From Acinetobacter terrae (lineage in GTDB: Bacteria > Pseudomonadota > Gammaproteobacteria > Pseudomonadales > Moraxellaceae), in contig NZ_JABERI010000001.1 in assembly GCF_013004375.1 (NCBI RefSeq), positions 248,001 through 312,000 on the forward strand: a DNA stretch of 64,000 nucleotides. The letters run 5' to 3'. The notes under the pieces were generated by a model. The model saw only the letters and a list, made by a program, of their open reading frames with translations, ran no database searches and had not been told where the DNA came from. Positions 26,201 through 35,547 of this stretch are shown in pieces; within the stretch, counting starts at the first letter, position 1; each line of letters starts with the position of its first letter. The position numbers and the translations under genes were made by a program.

Positions 26201-26977
26201 TCCATCAGCCGAATAATATTCACTCAGGGTTGGAATCAGGCTTAAATCCAGCTGAATAAAGTTATCCACCAGCTGTTCAAACTGGTTTAAATCCAGTTCT
26301 GGCGCAGTCACTTCCTGAAACTGTGCCGAGGCAAAGTTCAGGGTATTTCCCACCACTGGAACATAGGCATCTTGTGATTTTAACTTTTGATTGAGCAGTA
26401 GATAATTCACCACATTTTGTGGCTGCAGTTGAATCCATTCACGTAATACATCATGGATCAGTTGATGGGTATAACTCTTGGCATCATCGGTAATATCGGC
26501 CCGTTCAATCTTGCCACTTTCAAAAGAAAATTCACGCAATAGCTTTTGACTGAAACTGTCCAGTGTGCCCACGAACAGTTCATCCAGTTGATCAAGCACC
26601 AGCTTTAAACGCTCACGGGCAAAATCCACCCGCGTAGCATAATCGCTCAGCACTTTTTGAAATAAAGGATCGGTTTCAGCGGCAATTTTGGCCTGAATTT
26701 CAGCATCGGTTAATTTTTGGCAGCTTTCAAAATAACGCAAGGTTTCAACCAGACGCAGTCGAATCCGGTTTTTCAGTTCTGCTGCAGCTTTACGGGTAAA
26801 AGTGGTGGCAATCACCTGATTCGGCAAATACTGATTCAGAAAAATCCGCACCATCAGACTCGACAGAGTGAAGGTTTTTCCTGTGCCGGCCGAAGCCTCA
26901 ATCCAGTGCAAGCCTTTGAATTGCATATCCACAATGGGATTAAACGACATCTTTCTTAATGTTTGAGGATGATTCAT
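23276..26977 (-). CDS. recB: Exodeoxyribonuclease V subunit beta (RecB)
   Basis: 3'-5' helicase and nuclease subunit of RecBCD. Walker A is IEASAGTGKTFTLSSLMVRI near residue 32. Motif II is PLILVDEFQDTN, followed by GDPKQAIYGFRGGD. The motifs MTIHQSKGLEFKIVF and LWYVALTRAS come later. The C-terminal nuclease domain has the expected GSIDLVYFDG and IADYKSN (catalytic Asp and Lys). At 1233 aa it is close to the E. coli length. It begins 7 bp after the recC stop, with GAGGAAT inside the recC end as ribosome site. Confidence 0.97.
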   Translation of the reverse strand: MNHPQTLRKMSFNPIVDMQFKGLHWIEASAGTGKTFTLSSLMVRIFLNQYLPNQVIATTFTRKAAAELKNRIRLRLVETLRYFESCQKLTDAEIQAKIAAETDPLFQKVLSDYATRVDFARERLKLVLDQLDELFVGTLDSFSQKLLREFSFESGKIERADITDDAKSYTHQLIHDVLREWIQLQPQNVVNYLLLNQKLKSQDAYVPVVGNTLNFASAQFQEVTAPELDLNQFEQLVDNFIQLDLSLIPTLSEYYSADGQYHSVIGKKWRTDGLMQRTLCDDLPAFIQALAEQRSYALFAPHFEKTLKNLTDLATKKVLNKRAEDILNQFDQHVVIQALKSFCEALSKLNMDLDLLDAYLKFYLSREVKKRLPQVLQQKSETTFAQQIRTLSEALQGEQGLRFAKFVQAHYPLILVDEFQDTNQDQDDMLARIWRDQKRYMQGCMIMVGDPKQAIYGFRGGDMLTYNKARADVLSKQGQEYSLRHNHRSVKALVEAVDALFQRQMDFGEEVFYSPVEVGVRPHPPLIDGQGENHQPLRWLQLNDKKAEPIQVAWKIRDLLNQGIEEKLYLAEKTGPKYLIENDIAILSKNHDGLDKVQYELERLGIRVNRPSKRSVFDHQVAKDVGAVLTAIMHPYDEGKIKRALLSRLLGFNLQQLIQLEAQADGLSQFIYDFDCIREMWLEKGFLTAWQYCLNLFQVWKNLVATQSRDNERTVVNLRHLTELLSQHSEQYQGAQKLYHWYLKQLQSPAEREWELERKLSNEAGVQLMTIHQSKGLEFKIVFLLGADKDFREMNKTLNFSTVDHVHPVTGKVEVQRVVAVNDKNLLQQAAIDQHNARAVAEQHRLWYVALTRASHRIYAMLQDQDSKSNHGLAFWRGQDFNHPACAEEALLNEKPIKLQLKQQQQPLPLQALEFPTQRFYPRSKTSFSALAQHLTRKQAIDALAVNTEHMLSAADEIHIIEPIETVSNQPLSWIKRNFPMGTVAGTFLHEIFEHIDFKDQQDWSLEIRRRFKNDYPGLWLELSNKYEQEFQQQDEEQLIAWMSEWLQQVLVTPLHQDFQLNQLTEHEHLAEFPFYLSLSDHVLAIQRIHQLYAEYGIDMLDFNQANSARYLTGSIDLVYFDGQQYHIADYKSNFLGTDQTHYAGTEIRQSMSQASYWLQAGLYLVALHRYLTVQMQDYDIETHLGGASYLYLRGMNGQAEHGFYHWKPDAEFVLRLDAILGYFAEDKSSKIA

Positions 26978-26983
26978 TTATTT

Positions 26984-29900
26984 TTATTCCTCAATCACTT
27001 GTTGATGCATAAATACCGGCTGATAAAGCTGATAGGAAAATTGTGCGCAGGCATCTTCTAATAAAGCGGTGGCATCCTGTTCCTGCAAAATAAACTGCCA
27101 GTCACGGTGCATTTTGGTGGCTTCATTATCCGCGACAGAAAAGCCAGTGAACTTGCCATCTTCATGCCAGTCTTTATAAATCACATCCATATCGTCAATG
27201 CACATCTGGTTCTGTTCATTGGCTTGCCAATCATGCTCTTTATCTTTTTCTGCAATTTTCAGCAGCAATGCCGCAGGTAAAACCAAAGGTTGGCTTTGCC
27301 CATATTTCCAGGCCGCCAGCCAATGATCCAGCCACTCGCGCGCTTTATTGGACGTCACCCCATGACATAAAATGGTTCGGTCACTGAACACCACAATCCG
27401 TGCCAGTTTTTCTCCGCCCTCACCCATATTCAGATAAGCCAACCAGAGTAAATATTCCAGCCAGACTTTGGCGCGACGCTTGGCACGTGCACTCGATGCT
27501 TCCAGACTGACCCATTTTTCAGCGCTATTTTTTGGCAGGTTGATGTTCATATAAACATGATTATTGATCTTCCACACCTGTTGCGTGGTCGGAGTCACCT
27601 CAGGCGCATATTTCAGCAACCGCGCTTTTAAACGTTCTTGCTCCACCACGCTCATCTGCCAGCTACTGTGTTGCAGTTTGCCAATCGGCAATTGGTCCAT
27701 CAATAACTCAGGCTGTGCCGCACCGTCCTGCTTTTGCAAGAACTGGCGCACGGCATAACGTCCTAAACCATCGAGTAACAAAGGTTCTTGCACCGCAGGT
27801 AAATCTTCGGGGCGCAAATTTTCCACGCCTAAAGTTTTTAAATAGAGGCGTGCCGGGAAAGTCACATCCTGAATCCATTGATGACTGTCCAGTACCTGAA
27901 CCTCTTGCTGAAGGTTTTGATACGGCGTATTCACCCAAGATGAGCGCTGTCCCGTAGCATGACGAAGCTGCCCGGCCACACAAAACCATTGATCCTGATA
28001 GCGCACCGGTCGAGTCGACTCAAAACCCACAGGGTCGAAAGGCAATAAAGGATGGACATGATAAAGTGACTGCAGTTGTTCAGGCACTTCCACACCATTG
28101 ATCTCCACGGTTGCATCCGCTGCTGTATCGGGCTGTTGAGCCTGAACAATAAAGGCCAGATGTTGCACCAGTTCCTGTAACACGGTGGATGGATCACGCA
28201 CTTCACCATCATTAATATCAAAGCCGTTATAAAACAGCCACAGGTTATCCTGCGCCAACAGCAGATTATCTAAAAATGCACCCTGATCATCTTCCAGACG
28301 TGAACGGTCACCCAACTGCGGTTTCAGCAAATCCATCAAATCGAAAGGCAAATGCTGGGTGCGATTCGGAAATTTACCACTATCTAAACCAAGCATCACA
28401 ATCAATTTATACGGCACAGGACGGATCTGTCCGATTTGGCTAAAGGTAATTTGCCCAGTCGGTTCAGCATGATCCAGTTGTGCTTCCAAAGTGGTGTTAA
28501 TTTCCGCCAGCAAATAAGGCAACGGCAAACTTAAACTGCGCAAGGCATGATGATCGTGTTCATCATAGAAACTTGCCAGTGTCAGCATCCGTTCTTGTTT
28601 TTTAATAATTTTATAAACAGCCGTTAAGGATTCGACCCCTGCCTGTTCAAACTCGGCAATGTCCTGCATCAGATGTTTTAGCCATTGTTCCACAGGCACA
28701 GTTCGACCTTGTTCATGCGCAATCATCCAGTCACGGCGTGCATCAAAATCCTGATAAATCTGAATCAACTTGGCAATCAGTTCAAAGTCGCTTGGCAAGA
28801 CTTTGGCAAAACTCAGCGTGCCTTGAAACAAGGTATGTTCGGGAATGGCAATCCCCAAAGCCAGACGATCAAGCGCGAATTTAAAACTAAAACGATAGTC
28901 TTCATCGCCTGCGGACAAACTGCGCTGTAAATGCTGGGCATCCAGTCCACGTTTAAAGCCGGCATCCACCAGCAATTCTGTGATGCGTTCAATCGAATTG
29001 ACTTCTAAACCGTAGAGCTGCTGGGTAGCACCCAGACTCAGCCAGTCGGCAAAATCTTCAATGGTAAAACGCCTTTGAATCAATTCAATTCGCCCTAGCA
29101 CGGCTTTCCAGGCATTCAGCGCATCTAGCTGGGTCACGCCGGCAATTTTAATCGGTAAATAAACACTGTCTTTGGAGAGTTGATGACTGCTCCCCGTTTT
29201 TTGCTGAATCAGATCGCGTTCACTTGGTGGCGGTGCAAATACACTACGAATTAGCGGTTCAAGTTCACTCAAACTTGGGCTTAAAACCAAAATATCACTT
29301 GGCCTGCGTGGTGCATCTTTTGTGCCTTGTGCTAACCAGTGAATCAGTTGTTCCTTTAAAACTTCCAGCTGTCTTAAACTGGAATGACAAACATGAATCT
29401 GAATCGAATCATCCTGTTCATCCAAGACATATTGATGCTTTTCAGGCTCGACCAGATACAAAACATCGGACTGGATTTTACCGAGCAGGTTATCTTTATA
29501 TTCATCGACAAAGGCATCTGCCCAGACCCCATCTTCACCTGAAGACAAGTTGGACAACAAAGAAAAATGATCACGTGCCTGTTTACCAAAACGGGTCAGT
29601 AAGGGATGTCGAGATTCACGCTGTTCTGCATTGAAATTTAAGGTAAATTCCTGAAAGAATTTTTCAATGTCGGCATCACTGGCTTTCGGGTTTTTGGCAA
29701 TAAAACGTTCTTTCACGCGTACGTCGTAACGCGCTTTCCAGTTCGGATCGACGCTGTCTGCCCAATACTCTTGCGAAGGGTTGTAATGCAGAATATAGAT
29801 GTCAAGGTACTGCCCCAAACGGCGTAAAAACTCCAGTTGCATCGGTGGCAAATCGAGTAGGGTAAAAATCACCAATTGTCGCGGCAGTTTTTTTAAGGCC

Positions 29901-30676
29901 ACTTTACGTGTTTCTGGATTGTCCAGAATTTCCCAGAACATCGCGTCAATACTTTGCATTTGCTCAAAATCTTGATGAAACACTTCCTGCCATAACCAGC
30001 GCTGCCATGCTTCCAGTTCACGTGCCTGATTTAAGGTAAATTCAGAAATTTCAGTATTGGTTTTAAAGAACATGTCTTCAATTGAGAGTTCTTTATTTTT
30101 CCCCCAAGCCTGTAACCAGTTGGTCTGGCAATTGCACATATTAGCTGGACAATTTTTCTGGCAATGCCCCCGATATTCCATGTAATGGCTAAATAGGCGT
30201 GACACCTGCTCCGCCACCCAATACAGCATGCCCTGCTTTTTCAGCTGTTTTTCGATGCCTGGTTCCAAACGGTCAGCACTGTCATAAATCCGCTGCACAA
30301 TGGAATGTAAAGGATGGTCTAATTCTAAAGGATTTTGTTCGGCCTGAATAAAGCTTTTCAGTGCCTGAAACACGCGCCATTTAATAATAATGCGGGGAAT
30401 ATTGGCTTTACGGACTTGTTCTTTTTGATCGACCAGCACCCATTGATAGGCTGACCATTGAAAACCGCGAATACGGTGATGAAACTGGGTATTGGCACTG
30501 ATGCCCTTTTGTTCTGCCAGTTTTTGCGTGAGCCATGTTTCCATAGCATGCGACGGTACAATAAAATGTTGGGTTTGCAGAACCTGAAAAGGCGTATGAG
30601 CAGGCTTATTCACGGTCGTCAGCATTGCATGTACAAGTACATCAATACGCTGACTTTGAATCACATGAATTGCCAT
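26984..30676 (-). CDS. recC: Exodeoxyribonuclease V subunit gamma (RecC)
   Basis: Chi-recognition and scaffold subunit of RecBCD, with inactive helicase-like and nuclease-like folds. It begins MAIHVIQSQRIDVLVHAM and contains FIVPSHAMETWLTQKLAEQ. The middle region GQIRPVPYKLIVMLGLDSGKFPN is typical of RecC. At 1230 aa it is somewhat longer than the E. coli protein. A cysteine-rich stretch, CQKNCPANMCNC (near residue 168), is visible and is not something I associate with RecC generally. It heads recC-recB-recD. Confidence 0.95.
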   Translation of the reverse strand: MAIHVIQSQRIDVLVHAMLTTVNKPAHTPFQVLQTQHFIVPSHAMETWLTQKLAEQKGISANTQFHHRIRGFQWSAYQWVLVDQKEQVRKANIPRIIIKWRVFQALKSFIQAEQNPLELDHPLHSIVQRIYDSADRLEPGIEKQLKKQGMLYWVAEQVSRLFSHYMEYRGHCQKNCPANMCNCQTNWLQAWGKNKELSIEDMFFKTNTEISEFTLNQARELEAWQRWLWQEVFHQDFEQMQSIDAMFWEILDNPETRKVALKKLPRQLVIFTLLDLPPMQLEFLRRLGQYLDIYILHYNPSQEYWADSVDPNWKARYDVRVKERFIAKNPKASDADIEKFFQEFTLNFNAEQRESRHPLLTRFGKQARDHFSLLSNLSSGEDGVWADAFVDEYKDNLLGKIQSDVLYLVEPEKHQYVLDEQDDSIQIHVCHSSLRQLEVLKEQLIHWLAQGTKDAPRRPSDILVLSPSLSELEPLIRSVFAPPPSERDLIQQKTGSSHQLSKDSVYLPIKIAGVTQLDALNAWKAVLGRIELIQRRFTIEDFADWLSLGATQQLYGLEVNSIERITELLVDAGFKRGLDAQHLQRSLSAGDEDYRFSFKFALDRLALGIAIPEHTLFQGTLSFAKVLPSDFELIAKLIQIYQDFDARRDWMIAHEQGRTVPVEQWLKHLMQDIAEFEQAGVESLTAVYKIIKKQERMLTLASFYDEHDHHALRSLSLPLPYLLAEINTTLEAQLDHAEPTGQITFSQIGQIRPVPYKLIVMLGLDSGKFPNRTQHLPFDLMDLLKPQLGDRSRLEDDQGAFLDNLLLAQDNLWLFYNGFDINDGEVRDPSTVLQELVQHLAFIVQAQQPDTAADATVEINGVEVPEQLQSLYHVHPLLPFDPVGFESTRPVRYQDQWFCVAGQLRHATGQRSSWVNTPYQNLQQEVQVLDSHQWIQDVTFPARLYLKTLGVENLRPEDLPAVQEPLLLDGLGRYAVRQFLQKQDGAAQPELLMDQLPIGKLQHSSWQMSVVEQERLKARLLKYAPEVTPTTQQVWKINNHVYMNINLPKNSAEKWVSLEASSARAKRRAKVWLEYLLWLAYLNMGEGGEKLARIVVFSDRTILCHGVTSNKAREWLDHWLAAWKYGQSQPLVLPAALLLKIAEKDKEHDWQANEQNQMCIDDMDVIYKDWHEDGKFTGFSVADNEATKMHRDWQFILQEQDATALLEDACAQFSYQLYQPVFMHQQVIEE

Positions 30677-30858
30677 TAATTACCTACTCCTGTTTTTTTC
30701 AAAATGAAATATCTACAAAACCACAAAGATTATTTACTATACATCTGCATCTGTCTATGTCACTTTTAGATTTCGATTCGATTCAAAAATGCTTTTAAAT
30801 TCGGATCTTAATAATGATTGAATAGAAAAACCAACACCAAGTTCAAGGTATTTACATT

Positions 30859-31365
30859 ATGAAAATAGATAAAATTCCAGACTCAATAGACCCAGCATTA
30901 GATTTGGAAGCCATTCGTGCAGAATGCTTAGAACTTGTCAAAAAACGTGCTTATTTTTCTGCTGGTGCTGCCGTCGTGCCTGTTCCATTTCTAGATGTCG
31001 TCATCGACGTCGGGATTTTGTCACAACTCATTCCAGAAGTGAATGCACGTTTTGGTTTAGCCCCTGAACAAATCAGTGTCTATGATTCAGAAACCAAACA
31101 AGTACAGTGGAACGAACTGCGTAAACGCGGGGTCGAATTTTCTGGCTTGGTGGTTGCCCGTACCGCTGTCAAAAAATCCCTCAATAATGTAGCAGCCAAG
31201 GTCATCACCAAACAGGTGACTAAATTTATTCCTTTAGGCGGACAAATTGTTGCAGCAAGTTTAGGCTATTTTGTGATGAAAAAAGTGGCTGAAGCGCATG
31301 TAGAAGAATGTTACAAAATTGCCAACGGCATTCAACAAAAACAAAAAGCACATGTGGTGAATTAA
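30859..31365 (+). CDS. DUF697/IRG-tail-like hypothetical protein
   Basis: A 168-aa protein with no firm family. VPVPFLDVVIDVGILSQLIP followed by EVNARFGLAPEQI resembles the helical region found after the GTPase domain in DUF697 and immunity-related GTPase-like proteins. No GTP-binding motif is present, so the protein is only that helical part. Two hydrophobic helices (residues 36-60 and 128-146, FIPLGGQIVAASLGYFVMKK) could insert in membrane. It diverges from recC and stands alone. Function is unknown. Confidence 0.65.
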   Translation: MKIDKIPDSIDPALDLEAIRAECLELVKKRAYFSAGAAVVPVPFLDVVIDVGILSQLIPEVNARFGLAPEQISVYDSETKQVQWNELRKRGVEFSGLVVARTAVKKSLNNVAAKVITKQVTKFIPLGGQIVAASLGYFVMKKVAEAHVEECYKIANGIQQKQKAHVVN

Positions 31366-31418
31366 ATCATCTGTAGTAAGTATTGGCCTATCAAGGCAAA
31401 TATCTCACAGCTGAAAGC

Positions 31419-32864
31419 TTAATTCGCTCTCAGCTGTTTTAAAATGGCCCGTAATACTTCTAAACGTGCAGTATTTTTATCATTGGTGGCAATAATATAC
31501 CAAGGGGCATGGGCTGTACTTGTTCTTTCAAACATATCTGCTGCGGCACTTAAATATTCATCCCATTTTTCACGATTACGCCAATCATCCGCGGTAATTT
31601 TGAAGCGTTTATGCGGGGTTGCTTCACGTACTTTAAAGCGCGCCTCCTGTTCATCCTTACTAATCGCCAGCCACAATTTAATCACCACCGTTTGACTATT
31701 GACTAAATCTTTTTCAAAACGGTTAATTTCATCATAGGCACGTTGCCATTCTGCCTCGTTGACAAAACCCTCAACACGCTCAACCAATACCCGGCCATAC
31801 CAGGAACGGTCAAAAATGGTAATGTCTTCCTCAGTTTGTAACTTGGTCCAAAAACGCCATAAATAGGGATGACGCATTTCATACGTCTCAGGCGCTGAGA
31901 TGGGGTGAATATCATATTCACGTGGATCAAGATTTTTAACAATGCGTTTAATCGCTCCGCCTTTACCTGCAGCATCCATTCCTTCCAGAACCACAATGGC
32001 CTTAAGATCATCAAAACGTAGGGCTTCTGCCACTTTAAGAGACAGGTTTTTCAGCTCTTTTTTATAGTCTTCTTTGGTAATCGGCTGATTTTCAGGATGC
32101 AATAATAGTTCTGGAATAGCAGCTTGTTTCCATTTGGCTGTGCTTTGACTTAAATGTTTAGGACAATGCTTCATGGCCGCCAAAATGGTCTGTGCAAATT
32201 GCTGATCTCGCGCTTTTTCATCTTCACAATCGATAATCGTCCAGTCTTGGGTAAAGCGCTGACGCAGTTTTTGCACGTTGTCATATTGTTTTTTATTGCG
32301 CCAATCTAGACCATGCAATTTATGCCAATGCACTTCACTCGGATCCATATTGTCGAGTCGTTTCTGCAAAGATTTCCATGACAAGTCAAACCAGACTTTA
32401 ATCACGTCAACATGATTGTTTTTTAAGTCCTGCTCAAAAGCACGCATATCTTCAATGTACACATCAAACAGCGTTTCATCTAAGGGCTTGGACACATGCA
32501 AGGCGGTGACCAGCAAATCACTGTACCAATTACCAAACATCACCATAATTTCACCTTCAGCAGGAATAGAAGGTGCATAAGGCTGCCAAAAAGTTTGCTT
32601 CTGATTCAACATGATTGGCGGATCTGCTTTGACTCGTAAATAACGGGGATCGACCCATTCACGCAGTTGCTTGACTGACTCCCCCTTGCCCGCCAATTCA
32701 ATTCCATTGACTAAAATCAGCACGCTTTTGGCATTCTTTTGATCGCGGGTATTTTTTAAAAAATATTGCGCTTCAATCAGATTCAAGGAGAGCTCACTTT
32801 CATCCAGCAGCTGACTTTCTATTTTTTCTGAAGGCATATTATTCTCAAATCTATCGTTCTTCAT
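31419..32864 (-). CDS. pap: Polyphosphate:AMP phosphotransferase (two-domain PPK2)
   Basis: Uses polyphosphate to phosphorylate AMP to ADP, as characterised in Acinetobacter johnsonii. It has two fused PPK2 domains. The C-terminal one is complete: Walker A VLEGMDAAGKGGAIKRI and DRSWYGRVLVERVEG. The N-terminal one keeps a Walker A loop (VNGIELAGKGESVKQL), but the DRSWYGR position reads FGNWYSD, so it is probably non-catalytic, as expected for class II PPK2. At 481 aa it matches the family. An ATG nine codons downstream (32837) is an alternative start. The gene converges on the 30859 gene. Confidence 0.93.
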   Translation of the reverse strand: MKNDRFENNMPSEKIESQLLDESELSLNLIEAQYFLKNTRDQKNAKSVLILVNGIELAGKGESVKQLREWVDPRYLRVKADPPIMLNQKQTFWQPYAPSIPAEGEIMVMFGNWYSDLLVTALHVSKPLDETLFDVYIEDMRAFEQDLKNNHVDVIKVWFDLSWKSLQKRLDNMDPSEVHWHKLHGLDWRNKKQYDNVQKLRQRFTQDWTIIDCEDEKARDQQFAQTILAAMKHCPKHLSQSTAKWKQAAIPELLLHPENQPITKEDYKKELKNLSLKVAEALRFDDLKAIVVLEGMDAAGKGGAIKRIVKNLDPREYDIHPISAPETYEMRHPYLWRFWTKLQTEEDITIFDRSWYGRVLVERVEGFVNEAEWQRAYDEINRFEKDLVNSQTVVIKLWLAISKDEQEARFKVREATPHKRFKITADDWRNREKWDEYLSAAADMFERTSTAHAPWYIIATNDKNTARLEVLRAILKQLRAN

Positions 32865-33041
32865 TGCAGTATAGCGAAGCTAAAAACCACACAACATAGC
32901 AAGATGTGCAATTTATGTTGCTTAAAATTGCTTATTTCCAGATCGAACTGACCTATTTAAAGTCATTTTTTTATCATTTTGTCATAGCGACTTTGCCAAT
33001 CTACCTCTAAGATTTACCCATCTGAAAAATAATAGAGACGC

Positions 33042-33749
33042 ATGATGTCGAAACTGGCTGCATTGGATGATTTGTTAGAGTTGTACTATCAATTGAATTA
33101 TCATCAAAATCCTGACATTTTCCAACGTCTTCAAGATGTGCAAGCCTGGCAAAAACAGCGCATGCAAAACACGCATGTCAAACAGTTTGCAGAAAAACAC
33201 AATATTTTAATGTCCGAATATTTTCTGAATCGTCTGTATGGTGGTCCAGATTTCGATGCTTTGGCAGAGCAAATTGCACGTTTAGCAAAATATGCACATA
33301 AAGCAGAAAAAATCATTCCTGAAAATGCCATTAAGACCGGTACCTCTGGTGTTGAACTCGCAATTTTAGCGGTGCAACTGGATGAACAAGTGGCGATGCA
33401 ACTGCTCGAAGATTATCATCCCTATGAAAGCTTAACCGATGAGATGATGCGTCTGACTTATCTTAAATTGGATCAAGGACAACAGCGTTTAAAACAGCTG
33501 GACTTACTGGATCAACTGGGCTTGAGTCTAGATAAATATATGCGCTCATTTGTGGTCTACACTGCGTTTAAAATGTGTAAAGGCACCGCTCATAAATACA
33601 ACTTTCAGGTGATGTATGAATTTATGCAGGATGGCTTTTTAGCCATGAAACCGTTAAAGTCGGCAGAGAAGTTTGTCAAAGATTTTACTGCGGTTGAACG
33701 TCAAATCATTCATAAAGTTCATGCCGGTGATCCCCATCCATTTCAATAA
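33042..33749 (+). CDS. FFLEELY-motif-like hypothetical protein
   Basis: A 235-aa mostly helical, soluble protein. The segment ILMSEYFLNRLYGGPDFDAL looks like the region that names the 'FFLEELY motif' family common in Acinetobacter. I base this on that motif alone. There is no signal peptide or membrane segment. AGAG precedes the ATG; a second ATG follows immediately. It lies upstream of the ubi genes but 167 bp away, so it is probably a separate transcript. Function is unknown. Confidence 0.65.
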   Translation: MMSKLAALDDLLELYYQLNYHQNPDIFQRLQDVQAWQKQRMQNTHVKQFAEKHNILMSEYFLNRLYGGPDFDALAEQIARLAKYAHKAEKIIPENAIKTGTSGVELAILAVQLDEQVAMQLLEDYHPYESLTDEMMRLTYLKLDQGQQRLKQLDLLDQLGLSLDKYMRSFVVYTAFKMCKGTAHKYNFQVMYEFMQDGFLAMKPLKSAEKFVKDFTAVERQIIHKVHAGDPHPFQ

Positions 33750-33916
33750 CGTCATGCTGTGATGGAAATAACACAATGAGCCGCGAATAAAAATACAGGA
33801 CAGATTTCTGTATATTATTCATAACAATTGCATGCGGATTGCTGTACAACGTCTTAGAATCTGTCATCATGCAAGCACTGCAATATTAACCCTATTTTTA
33901 TGTTAGGAGTGACTCT

Positions 33917-34861
33917 ATGTCTAACGAAAATCAAACGCCTACCTCGACACCTGAGTCGGCACAAAATATAGACAAAGTGAGTCCATTCTTAACTGAACCA
34001 TTACCGCAAGGGACAGCACAAGGTCAGCAACAAACCTTACAACAACAGTTGGCCGATACGCCTGTCACCGGTTCAGTTCCTAAATACAATTTGCCACGTG
34101 GCGCAAACACCGGCAATGTGGGCGAAACCACACACTTTGGCTTTCAAACTGTAAGTAGCCAAGACAAAGCACAAAAAGTGGCGGAAGTGTTCCACTCTGT
34201 AGCGAGTAAATACGACATCATGAATGACTTGATGTCATTCGGTATTCACCGTTTATGGAAGCGCTTTGCCATTAACATGTCTGGCGTACGTCGTGGTCAG
34301 CATGTACTTGATATTGCAGGCGGTACAGGTGACTTGGCTAAAGTCTTCAGTCGTGAAGTCGGCCCTACCGGTCATGTGGTTCTTTCAGACATTAATGAAT
34401 CAATGCTCAATGTTGGCCGTGACCGTTTAATCGATGCCGGCTGTACCAATGTGGACTTCGTTTTAGCCAATGCTGAAACTTTAGAGCCATTTGCAGACAA
34501 CAGTTTTGACTTACTGACCATCAGCTTCGGTTTACGTAACGTGACCGACAAAGATGCTGCACTTGCTGCGATGTACCGCGTACTTAAGCCAGGCGGTCGC
34601 TTGTTGGTGCTTGAATTCTCGAAACCTGTGTTTGAGCCATTCTCTAAACTATATGACCTGTATTCATTTACCGCTTTACCGATCATGGGCAAAATCATTG
34701 CCAATGACTCGGAAAGCTATAAATACTTGGCCGAATCAATTCGTATGCACCCTGACCAACGTACCCTTAAAGGTATGATGGAAAATGCGGGCTTCCAGAA
34801 CTGTGATTACCACAACTTAACCGGTGGTATTGTAGCGGTTCACCGCGGCTTTAAACTTTAA
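33917..34861 (+). CDS. ubiE: Ubiquinone/menaquinone biosynthesis C-methyltransferase UbiE
   Basis: SAM-dependent methyltransferase that methylates the quinone ring. The catalytic part begins at [20 protein letters not shown] (about residue 70). Motif I is [12 protein letters not shown], and FGLRNVTDK and the ending [12 protein letters not shown] are all typical. At 314 aa it is about 60 residues longer than E. coli UbiE. The extra N-terminus is low-complexity, rich in Gln, Thr, Pro and Ser. The ATG at 33917 has TAGGAGTG upstream, so the extension is probably translated. It is first of ubiE-ubiJ-ubiB. Confidence 0.95.
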   Translation: MSNENQTPTSTPESAQNIDKVSPFLTEPLPQGTAQGQQQTLQQQLADTPVTGSVPKYNLPRGANTGNVGETTHFGFQTVSSQDKAQKVAEVFHSVASKYDIMNDLMSFGIHRLWKRFAINMSGVRRGQHVLDIAGGTGDLAKVFSREVGPTGHVVLSDINESMLNVGRDRLIDAGCTNVDFVLANAETLEPFADNSFDLLTISFGLRNVTDKDAALAAMYRVLKPGGRLLVLEFSKPVFEPFSKLYDLYSFTALPIMGKIIANDSESYKYLAESIRMHPDQRTLKGMMENAGFQNCDYHNLTGGIVAVHRGFKL

Positions 34862-34872
34862 GGTTTTATGCT

Positions 34873-35535
34873 ATGTGGTCGATTCTGGCACTGGGTGCAG
34901 TTGAACGATTAATTCATCATGTGATTGATCTGGATGCGATTACTCGTATCCAATTAAATGAACTGCAAGGCAAAATATTGCGGGTGGTCATTGACTCACC
35001 GCAACTGTCTGTCGATGTATTCTTTGACCAAAACAAAGTTCGCTTAGAACCGACAATCACAGGTCAAAGTGATACGCCATCTATCTTCGAACAACGTCCA
35101 TTCGATAAAAATGAACAGGTTTCTGAAGCGACTGCCACTTTGCAGGTTAAAAATGTGGTCGAGCTTTTGAAGCTGTTACTGGCTGATGATGTCGGTAATA
35201 TTCCGCTGCAAGGTGACTATCATTTGTTGCAGGATATTCAGCGCATCATGCAACAGGCTGAACCCGATTTAGCTTCGCATTTAAGTCCTTGGATTGGTCC
35301 TGGTCTGGCACATGAACTGGGTAAGATTCAACTTGCACCGAAACATTTAAAACGCACGCTTGAAAGCTATGCATTTTTTGCTGAAGATGCATTAAAAGAA
35401 GATACCGGTTTGTTTGCCTCACGCTGGCAGATGGATGATTTAAACCAAGACACTCGAATTTTCAATCAAAATTTAGATCGTGCTGAAGCTAAAATTCAAC
35501 AACTTCAGGCACAGATTGATTCAACTCAAAACTAG
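34873..35535 (+). CDS. ubiJ: Ubiquinone biosynthesis accessory factor UbiJ
   Basis: SCP2-domain lipid-binding protein that helps assemble the soluble Ubi complex with UbiK. The SCP2-like domain covers about residues 10-115. The C-terminal part ends in a coiled coil (NLDRAEAKIQQLQAQID), as in UbiJ. At 220 aa it is of usual length. It sits 11 bp after ubiE and 12 bp before ubiB, in the conserved ubiE-J-B order, which is the strongest evidence. Confidence 0.92.
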   Translation: MWSILALGAVERLIHHVIDLDAITRIQLNELQGKILRVVIDSPQLSVDVFFDQNKVRLEPTITGQSDTPSIFEQRPFDKNEQVSEATATLQVKNVVELLKLLLADDVGNIPLQGDYHLLQDIQRIMQQAEPDLASHLSPWIGPGLAHELGKIQLAPKHLKRTLESYAFFAEDALKEDTGLFASRWQMDDLNQDTRIFNQNLDRAEAKIQQLQAQIDSTQN

Positions 35536-35547
35536 GTATAAGCATTT

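Noticed and set aside
27708..27989. ORFs inside recC on both strands
   Set aside because: They are shadow frames of a well-conserved gene, without ribosome sites or family resemblance.
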